Source: Panicum virgatum (taxonomy: Eukaryota; Streptophyta; Magnoliopsida; Poales; Poaceae). Taken from it: 64,000 bases of DNA. Location: NCBI RefSeq assembly GCF_016808335.1, contig NC_053149.1, positions 56,535,922 through 56,599,921 of the forward strand, in the 5' to 3' direction. Under the pieces are notes generated by a model. It ran no database searches. It saw nothing but the letters and a program-made list of their open reading frames with translations, and was not told the origin of the DNA. A program made the translations under genes and the position numbers. Positions within the stretch are counted from its first letter, which is position 1. Every line of letters starts with the position of its first letter. Positions 34,817 to 46,225 of the stretch are shown one piece after another.

Positions 34817-35398
34817 CGGTCCCGCGTTGGGAGCAGGACCCTAAAATTAAAAATCATGCGTTCACACCATAAAATTTTATTAAAACTGACTGATATTTAT
34901 TAGAGATGACTCAGTATGATTGGTAGCTACTCTGTCCAAAACAGTGCGGCTAGATCTATACGGGGGTCTCGCATCAAGAGCCGGACCCTGGAAATAAAAC
35001 CTCACGTTCACTCTATAAAATTTTATCGAAATTGATCGAATTTTTTTGGGGTGACTCGGTGTTGGCAGCTACTTTGTGCAAAGTAGTGTGATTAGACCTA
35101 TATGTGGGCCCCACGTTAAGAATTGGATCCTGGAAATAAAATATCGTGTTCACACTATAAAATTTTATCGAAATTGACTGACATTTGTCGGAGATAACTG
35201 AGTATGACTAGCAGCTACTCTGTGCAAAGTAGTATGGTTTGACCTAGACGTGGGCCCCACCTAAACGTCGTGTTCACACTATAAAATCTTGCGTTCACGC
35301 TATGAAATTTTTTATCGAAATTGATTGAAATTTTTTAGGATGACTCGGTATGGCTGGAAGCTACTCTGTGCGAAAGAATATGCCAAGACCTACACAAT
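34817..35398 (+). repeat. Four tandem copies of a roughly 146-bp repeat
   Basis: Units start near 34817, 34963, 35105 and 35251. Each reads, in order, a GGGCCCCAC-like start, GGACCCTGGAAATAAAA, a GTTCACACTATAAAATTTT block, ATCGAAATTGACTG, GATGACTCGGTATG, AGCTACTCTGTGCAAAGTAG and a GACCTA end. The fourth unit has an internal deletion and a doubled TTCAC block. The copies are diverged (clearly less than 90 percent alike) but collinear. No coding potential. The flanks (34640-34800) are rich in GGGTTG. Confidence 0.85.
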
Positions 35399-36267
35399 AA
35401 TTTTTTTTGAAAAACAGATTCTTATTGAGTTATAACTATAATTTGGCTAATGATTTATTAAATTATGAGCTGAAAAGTTTGAGCTGAGTTGATGTACGGT
35501 GGTGGTTTGGAGTGGAGTGAGTAATATTAATTTGGTTCGGGAAATAGATTGATGTGAGTATAATTTGGTTTGCAGCCCATTTACGGGCTAGTTGTTGCCA
35601 TCAGGAGCAGAGCAGACTTGAAAGTCTGAAACTGGCAGCAGCTGCATGCCTGCATCATATCCACGGGCACTGGCACCGCGCAGTGATCTGCGTTTCCCGT
35701 TCGGCGTCAGCAGGTTCGTCCCCTCCGTTTCCCGCGGTTCCATTCCTCTCCTCTCTGCCATCGGAGCTACTACGCTTAACGAACGTGCCATTGCCTAACA
35801 CACCTTTCAAGGTACAGTAGCGGATCGTTCGTGTCATTGTCAAGGCTTCCATTCGATTGCTTTTTAGTTTTTGCCGTGTGCCCGTGGCCGTACGATGCCT
35901 ACCCGTTCAACGTATCTATGAACAGGTCGGTTCTGCTAGAAAGTATGGCTCACCACATCCAAAACGATGTCCCACTCCACACCGGGGGCCTTGAATCCTT
36001 GATGCAATGATGCTCCACATGGGCGCTGGCGTCCTAATAATATGGGAAATATACCAAATATCAACGAGACGGGGATGACGAACTGAAACACGAGGAGTCA
36101 TGGACCATCATCATGCCCGATGGGCCTTTCATGGGCCATCAACAGCGGGCCTCCTCTCTACCTGCCCGGTCCATCTCTACCATCTGAAGTACTTCGTAGA
36201 ACTACCCAAAATGGAATTGTGACTAAAAAAAACCTCGCAAAATGGAAGTATTGTTTGATCACCGAAG
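35399..36267. other. Intergenic sequence, nothing recognised
   Basis: No gene of a known family and no clear element ends. Contains a GC-richer stretch around 35640-35800. Confidence 0.5.
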
Positions 36268-36269
36268 TA

Positions 36270-36424
36270 CTCCCACGGTTCCAAAATACAGATCATTTCA
36301 GCTTTTTTAGATTCATAGTATTTATTATATACCTAAATATAATATATATCTAGATGTATTGTAAAATCTATAATACATTTAGAAAAGTCAAAACAACCTA
36401 TATTTTATTTTAGAACGGAAAGAC
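36270..36424. mobile_element. Stowaway-like MITE, degenerate
   Basis: Left end CTCCCACGGTTCCAAAATA and right end TATTTTAGAACGGAAAG are inverted, flanked by TA on each side (36268-36269 and 36425-36426). The ends resemble CTCCCTCCGTTCC of Tc1/mariner-derived Stowaway MITEs, with changes at the right terminus. Confidence 0.65.
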
Positions 36425-36821
36425 TAGATCGACACACATCACTGAACGTGAAAGAAGAATATACTAGATCATTAGGATTTCAAAAAATACCCTCCTGCAG
36501 GTAACACTACCGATCTTCAAACTCTTTAAAGGCACACGCAACAGTCGGCACCATAGAGACAACCGGTATGTGGAGCCATAGCTACAGAGTTCATACACCA
36601 CGATTTATTATAGTAAATTATTAAATTCGAAGCTAGGATACCCACAGCATCAAACTACAACTGTTGTACATGATGATTCTTGCACATGTATGCAGCTCGC
36701 TATAGGGTGGAGTTCAAAACATGCATGGATGCTACTACGCTAGTATGCTACTGCACATACAACAAAACGGAGGAAATTTGCAACGGTTCGAGTGCGGCTC
36801 TCTTGACTGAGACCTATCAGC

Positions 36822-39800
36822 CTACCTGTCATCATGCCTATCGTCATCCCTGCCACTGTGCCTGTCATCAGACCTATCATGGTGCCTTTCATTGTCTGAA
36901 GGCTGCCTATCAAACTGCCGATCATTTCTTTCATTGTGATCGTCATATCGCCTATCATTACTTGAGTGCTGCCTATCAAAGTGCCTATCATTCCTGGACG
37001 AATATCCATCTGTGTTTGTTGGATGGATGAACCTGCAGTCAACTTTCCAGCAGTTCCCGCGCTCAAGATAGGTCCAGCAGAGTCCCTGCGGTCTATTTCC
37101 CCTTGACCCTCCATCGCCACTAGAACGTGGCTTCCATGGCATTCCACCTGAGTCCCGGTGCCCAGAGTGCTTGCCCCCATTGTCTCTCTGCTGATTGTTC
37201 CGATCAGGGTTACCATTTGGTGCATTCCAGCTCATGTTATTGTTTGCCTGACCTGGATTTCCCTGCACAGGAGCACTCCAACTAACATTTTGGTTCATGT
37301 TTCCAACTTGTTGGGTTCCCCAGCCAGGATAAGGGTTTACATTCCCTGCTGCAACGCCACCCCCCCATTGAGCCACTGCAACTCCTTGCATCTGACCTCC
37401 CATCATGGCCGCTGCATTTGGAGTCCCCTGGCCTTGAGTTGCCGCCCAGATCATGTTCATGCTGGTGTTTCCGGGATTTGGTAACCAACCCATGTTCGGG
37501 ACTGCATTTGGCTGTGATGGCATAGTTACCCCCATGTTGTAGCCCAAAGCACCTTGAGCTGATGCTACCCAAGGCATATTCATATTGCTCTGTCCCATCA
37601 TTCCCCAGGCCATGCTTGCATCACCCTGAGGTGCAGTTCCCCAGGTCATATTTCCAGCTACCTGAGGTTGGCCAGATGTGTTGACCGCTTGTGCAGGTAC
37701 AGCCCACCCACTGCTTTGAGTATCACTGCCAGCAATTACTGTCACCGAAGGCTGTACTGATGCAGCAGATGGTGTTGACATCTGGTTCCTTGTGTCTGCA
37801 CGTGATACCACAACAATGTTGTTAGGTTGGCTTACACTTAAACCTTAGTAGCACTCACTAAGAGATGGTTAAGACTGAAATCACAAAAACACACTTGACA
37901 TTAAAGGAAATAACAGAATCCAATACTTAAGACCAGAAAGCAAACATAGCATAAACAATGGTCAAGCATTGAGCTAACACCTTCAAGTTGCTGAGTGTTC
38001 AGTTGTGCTGGTCCACGCTGAGCACCCAGTGCTCCATCGGCTGCAAGAAACAAAAAAATTTACATCAAAAACAAATATTTCTGTACTATAATTTCCAAAT
38101 TTTAAACTTATCACCTCCTATTAAGGTAAAATAGGTGGAGTTGCCACCTAAACAAGTTAGGACAATTTATAAGATAAATTTGGTTCCAGATTCACAGTTC
38201 TGGGCAAAACTCAGGGGATCCAAATTCCAAACTGGCTGTAAATGAATTTCATTGAAGCAGAAAAACTTTCTCGAAGGGCCTACCTTCAGCCGAAGATCTC
38301 ACTCTTCCATGTGAAGCATTTTCTCCTAACTTAGAGTCACTTCCATCAGGTAACCTGTCACCCATTTGTGGTAAAGCAGATGATATTTGGTTCTGGGAGG
38401 ATAAATCTGAGGTTAATTCTGCAGTTGCAGTAGCAGGAGTCATCCCAGGAGTTAAATGACCCATATTTCCTGCAGCCACAATATTTTGTCCCGAAAAGTT
38501 TCCCATGGCAGGCTGGGTAGGTGTCATCGGATTTACTGCAACTCCAAACTGGCTAGAGGCGGCATTCCAACTTCCAGTAAGAGACTGTTGGTTTGTGTAC
38601 GCTGCTTGAGAATTTTGCATTCCATAATAACCTTGTGTGCCAGAATGGATCATGGTTGCTCCAAGGTTCGTTGAACTATAGTCCTGCCTTTGATCACTAC
38701 TTGAGAAAGACATTGGAACTACTGATTTTGGAGTTCGCTCACCAGGTATTGTGCTTTCCTCAAGAAGAGGGGTTTTGCCAATTTGAGATGCACTAACATG
38801 TGGTGGTTCCCATGGAGGAAGGTCTTTCTCAAACTTCCCCGCCAAAGCATCAGTCAGTAGTATTGAATCATCCTGCTTCTCACTAGCTTTCCATATTTTC
38901 AAACTGGGAGGGAAGTAACCATTGCTGTTCCATTTCCGCAACTGGATGATTGAGAAAGGGCCTTGGATTTTATTAGAAGGATCCATGTACTGCCAGATCT
39001 TCTCAGATTCGTTAATGGCTGATTGCGGTGCAGTTTTTGCCCCTGAATCTATGTTAGCAGCCAAAATTCCAGATGAGACACCAGATGGCCCTTGTGAAGC
39101 ACTGCGTGTGGTACCTTCCAATTTCACTGTTTGCGCACCAATGTTAGGACTTTCCGATTTACTAGTATAACCAGCACTTTCACCTGGAGAAGAGAATGTG
39201 GATCTCCGTGAAAGGGGTGACTCCACATGAGGACTTGATTCAGCCCATGTGTTTCGATTAGATTCCCAGTTAGTTTTTGGATCTCGCTGTAAAGGATTTC
39301 TACCGTCTCCTTTAACTGGAGACACAAGATTACCATCTTTCCTCAAGAAAGAACCTCTCGACTTATTAAAGCTACCTGTACAATCAAAATTATGGGAGTC
39401 AATGTCAGAGTTGCAATAAAGTAGAAGACGATACTATGGGAGGGAGTAATAAAGCCAATTACTTCTTTCAGTCTCCTGCTCCTGTTCCTCCGGAGATTCA
39501 TAATCTGGATCCATCGCAGGGTCAGCGTGTATCTCAGGTTCTTCATTTAGCCTACGAGCACACTCCTCTGGAGTACTTAGCAGCTTCAGCTTCTCCACAC
39601 ATTCCCTAAGCGTAGATAACGGTTAAGTCATACAAGCCAAATTATCAGTTAACAGGAAGGAATACTCCTATCTGAAGTTTCTTCAACACAGAAAGGAGCA
39701 AAGCCTGCCGACAACTGTGACAAGAGCATACTAATTGACCATAACTACACTGACAAATGTATAATGCTACTTTATAAATGATAACTATAATGTCATGAAA

Positions 39801-42800
39801 AAGGATATTCTTTTCTATGGCCCATATCACTTGCGCGGTCACGAAGATGCCCAAGTCGCATCTTTTCACTTTCAATCCACTGCAAAGTTTGTAAGGCAGT
39901 AAAGAATGCATCAGCGAAACAGATAACTTAGTGGAGATAAAAACTTTTATAGTTCATTAATGCAAGTTTCATACATCATTGACTTTCAAAGTTTGAAGAA
40001 CCCTTGCTTTCTCCTGAACCTCTCCCTGGAAGACAAGATAGTTAGACAAAAAAAGTGCATTAACACATAAAATGTGCAAGGCACAGTCTGCAATAAGTTA
40101 GTATGTTACCACTGTCAGCCTTGGAATGAATCCATACTTTATGCTTTGACGCAAGCGTTTGCATTCCTCCTAGAAAAGAGAAAAAAAGAACAATTGCAAA
40201 TCAGCAAAAGCATGATGTTTGAACCAAATAGAGTAGCAAATTTAGAGACAAAGTGCGTTTGTAAGTGAAGTTGCAAGGTCAAGGATATACCAACAGCAAC
40301 TAACGTTAACATTATTTAGTCTGAAAGATGGCCTTCTACTTGGTTAGCAAACTTGGTGAAACTAGTAAAACTATGATGTTCATACTGTGAAATAAAATAC
40401 CTCAGTGAACTCCTGGTTGGAGATTATGTCAATAGTTACTGCCTCCCGTTTGTCTAAGTTTAGTATCTCTAGCGTTATATCAGTAGTTTTTTTCCCAGAT
40501 TTATATTTTTCTGCAGCTCTTCCAGTCCCTGTAAACAATAGAAGGACAATTTAGTATAATGCAGTCAAAACAAATCATGCCAATTAGAGCATGTTTCTTA
40601 ATCCTCTTCCCAAGGGGATTGGAGGGGATTAGGAGGGATTATTACTTGTAAGGGATTTAATCCCCCCTCAATCCCCTCCAATCCTCTTCAATCCCCACCA
40701 AACTGAACAAGCCCTTGGGAAGTAAATCCACTTACCAACAATTTGTACAAGTCGATAAATGTCTTGCCTTTGCCCTGTACCGGGTATTCTTATTCTCACA
40801 AATGATCCAACCACTTTCTCATCAAACGTGTCAACATCACCGATCAATTCTTCCATTAGGTTGCGACGCAGGTACATCAATCCAATGTTATGGTTATCTA
40901 TTGCTGCGTAGTCATCAAGATTAGGCTGACGTTTCTGATCATACTTACGTGATTTTCTTCTTTTTTCTGAACTCATAACAACTGAAGCTTCACTGTTACC
41001 ATCAGCATCCTGACTAGGATCAGGATCTACTACACCACCATGATTTTCATCGGCTGATGGTGAAACTTCACTCATGGGAAAATGTGATTCAAGAAGCTTG
41101 AGCATTTCAAAATGGCCAACACGTTTTTTGCCAAAGAGACTTTGGAGCAAAGAATCACAAATTATCTGGCTTGTTCGACGAGGATCACGCAGATTATTGT
41201 GTTTGATATATTCAAGTAAAAGGGGTTGAACGTCGAACTGACTGATCGCAGATTTATCACCATTTCTCATATGGGCTACAAAGTTTAAGAGTTCCTCAGA
41301 AGCCCAGCTGGCCTCTTCAGCTGAGGATGTAGACGTCCCAACACTTTCAGATACTTTTGATGAATGCTGGTTACTCAAAGAACGCCTGGATAATTTTCTA
41401 ACCTTTTTCCCCGAAGGAGTCTGAGCATCACGGATGCCTGACAGGCCTTGTTTGATAGATTTTCTAGAGCTTTCTTTTCCTTCAGAACCATCCTTGATGG
41501 CAGCTTCTTTTGATCGTTTTCTTCCCCTCTTTTTTGGTGTATTGTTCTCTAGATGTCGCCCCGATGAACTCTCCGAATTAGCCTCTTCATCATTAGTATC
41601 AGGTAGTTCACCACTCTTTTGAGATTTGGCTGCTGATATTTCCTCAACTGTCAATGACAAGTTTGTCTTCAAATTTAACCAGTAATCCTTGAACAAATAC
41701 CACCAGCTGCTTTTGTCATCAAAATCCACATCCTGTTAAACAAATTCTCATAAGAAAAAAAAACACCACAAGTAGAAAAAAAAACTAGTGTAAAACCAAT
41801 AGTTCTTTTCACAGACAGAGCTGTGGACACTGCAACAGTTTGAAAGTAATGCACACAGCATACAATAACAGGGAAAAGGAACGAAGACAAAACCAACCTG
41901 AAAATTTACCAACAGCCTAGTTTGTACTCACTACAAGAAATTGATGTTGGTTGATGAGTATTTGAAAGAGGGTAGGTCTTTTGTGCATTATGATATCTTG
42001 TGAAACTGCATGCTTTAAGTAGTGATTGTTGTAAATGCCAGAATTATCTTCCGCAGTTGTGACGATATGACTCATTATATCATTCTCATCACCAACATGA
42101 TGAATATGATAGCAGGTAGAGATTAAACTTGCAGTAGCCCTAAACTAAAATATATTGCATAACACTTTCACCCCAAGTAGTCACATTTGTTATTTTATGG
42201 TGTGTCCCGAATGCAGAATAATCTCTTTTCTTTCCAAAACTCATGCAGAACACATTTAAGGTCCCATTTGGAATGCAGAAATTCTGTAAGAGATTTAAAC
42301 GAAGGGATAATCTTGATGTTTGTGCAGTGTAGAAATAAGAAAAATAATAACTTCGCATCAATGGATATAAATTGTTATGCAAGTGTTGCATCGTAATGCC
42401 ATCCATCCATCCATTATCTACCCCCTCCAGTCAAAACTAAGTGATGCTTTTGTAAGCATGCTGCCTTCCATACTTTTGCTATCCATATCTTTGTAGGCAT
42501 TTCATATCAGACACCAAAAGGAGACATTTGTCGTACAAAAATGTTAGAATCTTACCAAAGTTATGCAAATATATACAAAAAAAGTAGCAGTCAATGTTGC
42601 ATTTTGGGGACAGTATAGATGATCACCTCCTATTTGTGACTAGGAGAGTGGCAAATTGTAAAACCATATAACATCAGTTCATAAACACAGTTCTCAGAAC
42701 AGCCAATTGCCTACAAGTTGGACTTGCTCACTAGATTTGACAAATCAAATATTTCATTCAAATACGGAACAACTTAATTGTACTGTCAGTTCTATAGCTG

Positions 42801-45691
42801 TGTGAACAAGGGAAAAAAATAGGCATCATGCATGCCAAGTCTAAATCATCTCCATGGAAAAGTCATAACTCATAATACCTTGTGACATCATGCCATAAAG
42901 AAAAAATATATGTAAAGAAAAATGAAAAAATATGGATGAGCCTTTTTCTACTAGTACTGCCAATTCAAGCCGTCGCAAATTTGATCAATGCTAGTTCTAT
43001 TCTATTAGTTTGGAACAATTAGAAAAGTCTAAAAACGAAACTCTTTACTTTGAAATAACTAGACTGAGGAAACTAGAATGTGGTACCATTTGGTCAGTTG
43101 CCTCCTCTCTATTTTCTATCAACATCACAGTGTTCATGCATGTCTCACAAAAGCCCTTGTTTTCTCTGACACAACGGAACTTTGCATCTTTCATGCATGC
43201 CTTGCATAATGAATAGGTGCATGTGTAACACATATGGCGTGCAGGTTTCTGACAGTTGCTGCAGATGTGCCAACCTGGCAGCAAAGTAAACAGAATCAAA
43301 TAGGCATTTTTGAGAAATCATATCCATGTAGTACACAAGAGCACTCGCCACTACCATGAAAAGATACACTACTAACATAAAAAATATATATTAAGAAATA
43401 GATCCCATGTTTCAGAAGCCAGAATACCAGTATAATATCAAGTTTTTGAAAGTAAACGAGCATCCATGAGTGTACAGTGCAAATGTTAAGCATACTTCCT
43501 AATTCATAAACAAGATACTTTCTAAATGATATAAGTTAAAAGGAACAAGAAGACCATGCTAGACAGATTTCACTAATTTCAATGTTAAGGAACAAATAAA
43601 ACATTTTCTTATAAGTAAGCAATGGTAGTAAGAACAGGAAAATTTGCGATGACCAATGTTGCAGGGTCATTGTAAAATTCATACAAGTTAAACAGATTGA
43701 GAAGAGCATGCTAGACAAATTTCAATATATCAATGTTCATGAACAAATGAAACATTTTCTTAAGTTATGACAGTAAGAACAGGAAATGAACCTTCAAGAA
43801 CATAATTCTTAAGGATATCACACACATCACAAGATTCAAAAACAAGCATTTAAGCAAGCAATGTGGGATGGTCAGACAAAATTATCATACATACCACAAT
43901 TCCATCGACCCTTTGACTTGAAGAAATCATCATCTCGATTAACACAAGAAGGATGATAAGCTTTAGGGCAGCCCCTGAAATGAGATCACATACATGACGT
44001 CATGATCAAACAAAAGCTGTGACATGTTCTATGTTCTATATCTTGGAATAAACAATTTTTTAAAAAAAAAACTCCACATGAAGCACAAACCTACGATCAC
44101 AAATCACAAGGTCACCACCATCAAAGCAAATGAAGCAAACCTCCTCCTCATCCTTCCTTTTTACAGAAAGCTTAGCCACAGCCTGGGCCTTGGAAGATGG
44201 ACGGCCTCTCTTTCGACGCCCTCCACCTTTCTTTGCCATCAAAGGAGGAGGCTCATCGTCATCGTCGTCGTCCATATGCGCAGCATCTTCTTCGGGGGCA
44301 TCATCACCAACTGTACCAGTGACAGCTTCTTCTGCAATATCTTCACCAACAATTCCGTCGTCTTCATCATCATCGTTAGTTGTGGTAACTGCATCCATCA
44401 GCATGGCATTTTCTTCGACTCCATCATGATCAGCTGTCACAGCCTCTTCCTGCTGATTATCATTGATTGTCAAACCAACTCCACCCATTTGCGCATTCTC
44501 TTCTTCAGGAATATCATCACCATCCTCATCCATCTGCACGGACTGTTCTTCAGGTACAGCCACAGCATCTACAGCTTCATCAGTAATGTTTTCAGTGACT
44601 ACTCTGCCTTCCTTGTTCATGTCTCCAGTAATGTTTACTGCACCCATCCGCATGCCTTCCTCTTCCACGCGATCTTCACCAGCTGTTGCAATCTCCTCTT
44701 GCTCAATATCATCTCCAGTTAGTCCATCTCGATCCATCTGTATCCCCTCATCAGATGCATCAACACCCACTGCCCCATTATGTTTCTCGCTGTCATCTCT
44801 GGTCATGGTAACTGCACCCATATGCTTGCCCTCCTCATATGTAGCAGCATCAGCAATAGTGGCAACACCTTCCGCCTCAATGTCATCTCCAGTTTGGAGC
44901 TGCATATCCGTACCTGTGCCCTCCTCTGCAACATGGTCTACAGCTTTCACAACCTCCGTTTCCCTCTCATTTAACAGATCTGTTGCCACATCCATCTGCA
45001 GCCTCTCATGATCCTGAGTATGCACAATATCATCACTAACTGCAACATTTTTATCCATCCTTGTACTGTCATCCTGTACATCATTTACCAAGGGAGCTGC
45101 CTCGCCAGTATCAAGGGAGTCACCACCAACCTCCTTATGAGTCTGGACATCCGACCTATGCACAACTCCAGTGGAAACTATATTGCAGTCATCATTGACC
45201 AGAGAAGTACTCACCTCTGCGGGATCATCCACCGATGTAGATGATACCAGGGCAGCACCCACCTCTGTGAGATCACCCACGGCAATAACCTCGTTGGTTT
45301 GCATGCCAACCTCTGTGGAAACATCCACCAATGTTGAGGATGCCACAGCAGCACCCACCTCCACGGGAACATCCACAGCAGCAGCAACATCATTTGTGTG
45401 CACCTCTGCACAAGCACCCCCCTCTGACTCGTCAGCTTTAAAAACATCAAGCAGATTCGGGTCTTCCGCAATCACCAAGAGTTCATCTGCCACAGCATCA
45501 CCACCACCAGGTTTTGAATCCTCCTCCACCTTGCCACCTCCACCTTCACCATAAGGAGCTCCGCCATCCTTCTCAACCTCAGCAGCCTCAACATACTTGT
45601 AGCCCTCATCGTCACCGTCTAGGGCAATATCCGGGGTGGTCGGCATGGCCTCCTCCACCTCCACTGTAGGAGGTGGCTCAGCGTCGGTCAT
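36822..45691 (-). CDS. NERD-like PHD/SWIB/Plus3/GYF/CCCH protein (C3H19/44 type)
   Basis: Twelve coding exons: 45691-44091, 43975-43895, 43274-43087, 41732-40736, 40528-40401, 40169-40110, 40025-39975, 39879-39809, 39611-39463, 39375-38284, 38040-37981, 37795-36822; about 1817 codons. Domains: acidic degenerate-repeat N-terminus (1-520), PHD finger (about 522-600, CFICFDGGDLVICDRR), SWIB (about 765-845), Plus3 (about 908-1020), GYF (about 1235-1300, WQYMDPSNKIQGPF), a GW/WG-rich region (about 1500-1680), one CCCH finger C-x8-C-x4-C-x3-H (about 1730) and an RD-rich tail. Arabidopsis NERD has this order, reads histone H3 tails, binds AGO2 by GW motifs and acts in RNA-dependent silencing in the nucleus. 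Exon 2 has one base too many as given, shifting the frame inside the PHD finger; all other junctions keep phase. Start: first ATG before MTDAEPPP. Confidence 0.9.
39612..39808 (-). other. U12-type AT-AC intron in the NERD-like gene
   Basis: On the minus strand the 197-nt intron begins ATATCCTTTT (39808 downward), a perfect U12 5' splice site. It has GACTTAACC shortly before the end (branch-site consensus TTCCTTAAC) and ends AC at 39613-39612. Using these ends keeps phase 2 to phase 0 continuity between the HRK and LRECVEK parts. No GT-AG alternative keeps the frame. Confidence 0.88.
40587..40714. mobile_element. Small Tourist/hAT-like MITE in a NERD intron
   Basis: About 128 bp with inverted ends (GAGCATGTTTC... 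and ...GAACAAGCCC) and inner GGGGATTGGAGGGGATT on both arms, in the intron between exons 4 and 5. Flanks are TTA (left) and TTG (right), an imperfect match to a TTA duplication. Such GGATTGAGG-rich MITEs are frequent in grass introns. Confidence 0.6.
43531..43786 (-). repeat. Direct duplication inside NERD intron 2
   Basis: Two copies of about 105-110 bp (about 43531-43641 and 43682-43786) share AGCATGCTAGACA-like, AATGTT..GAACAAAT, AAACATTTTCTTA and AGTAAGAACAGGAAA blocks in the same order. Non-coding; a diverged local duplication. Confidence 0.7.
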
Positions 45692-46216
45692 AGGGATTTG
45701 GTGATTGGGTATTCCCAACCACCCCTCCTAGACACCGTCTAACTGGCGTGTGCGCGGGGAGGCCAGGACGCGGGATGCTGCCCGCCTCCTCTGCCGCTGG
45801 CACCCCGCGGTGTTCGCGCGCTGGGCGTTGGCCGCGCGGTCGCCTCCGTCGGCCTGTCGCGGCGTCGCGCTGGGCCTTCGCCACGCGGTCTCACCGTCGC
45901 TCCGTTGCGCCTGCCTGCTGGCTTCCCTAGGGTTTGGGTTTGGTATTGGGGATTGGAGTCACTGAGCCAGCAGAGACCGAGAGAGACGAGAGCGGCAGGC
46001 CGCAGGAGAGATCGAGGGACGGAGGGAGAGGCGAGACTACGAGGAGGTGCGTCGGGCGTTGCGGTTGGGCTGTAGTTGGGCATTTGGGCAAGGCCTTGCT
46101 GTCCGGCCCATAGATTTACTCGTGTTGGACCTCGTTTGCCGAAGAAATTGGCGCAACCCATATATGCACTCCTTTTTTTTTGCGAGGAACCCATATATGT
46201 ACTGTTCCTATTGTTA
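45692..46216 (-). promoter_or_regulatory. 5' UTR and proximal promoter of the NERD-like gene
   Basis: Minus strand upstream of ATG 45691. A telobox AAACCCTAG lies at 45935-45927 within a probable leader, and GAGA/CT-rich sequence lies at about 45975-46030. No strong TATA box. The Mutator-like element starts at 46226, so the native proximal region left is about 530 bp. Confidence 0.5.
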
Positions 46217-46225
46217 TTGAATTAT

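Noticed and set aside
36740..37225. Second minus-strand frame over the last NERD exon (Thr/Gly/Met-rich)
   Set aside because: Shadow of the RD-repeat and GW-rich coding sequence; the other frame carries the CCCH finger and follows the spliced phase.
42140..43493. Open frames within NERD introns 2 and 3
   Set aside because: Short frames with no domain; the exon 3 frame alone matches the PHD extension, and the others are intron read-through.
44060..45718. NERD start at an upstream in-frame position 45718
   Set aside because: That codon is TTG, not ATG; the first in-frame ATG is at 45691.
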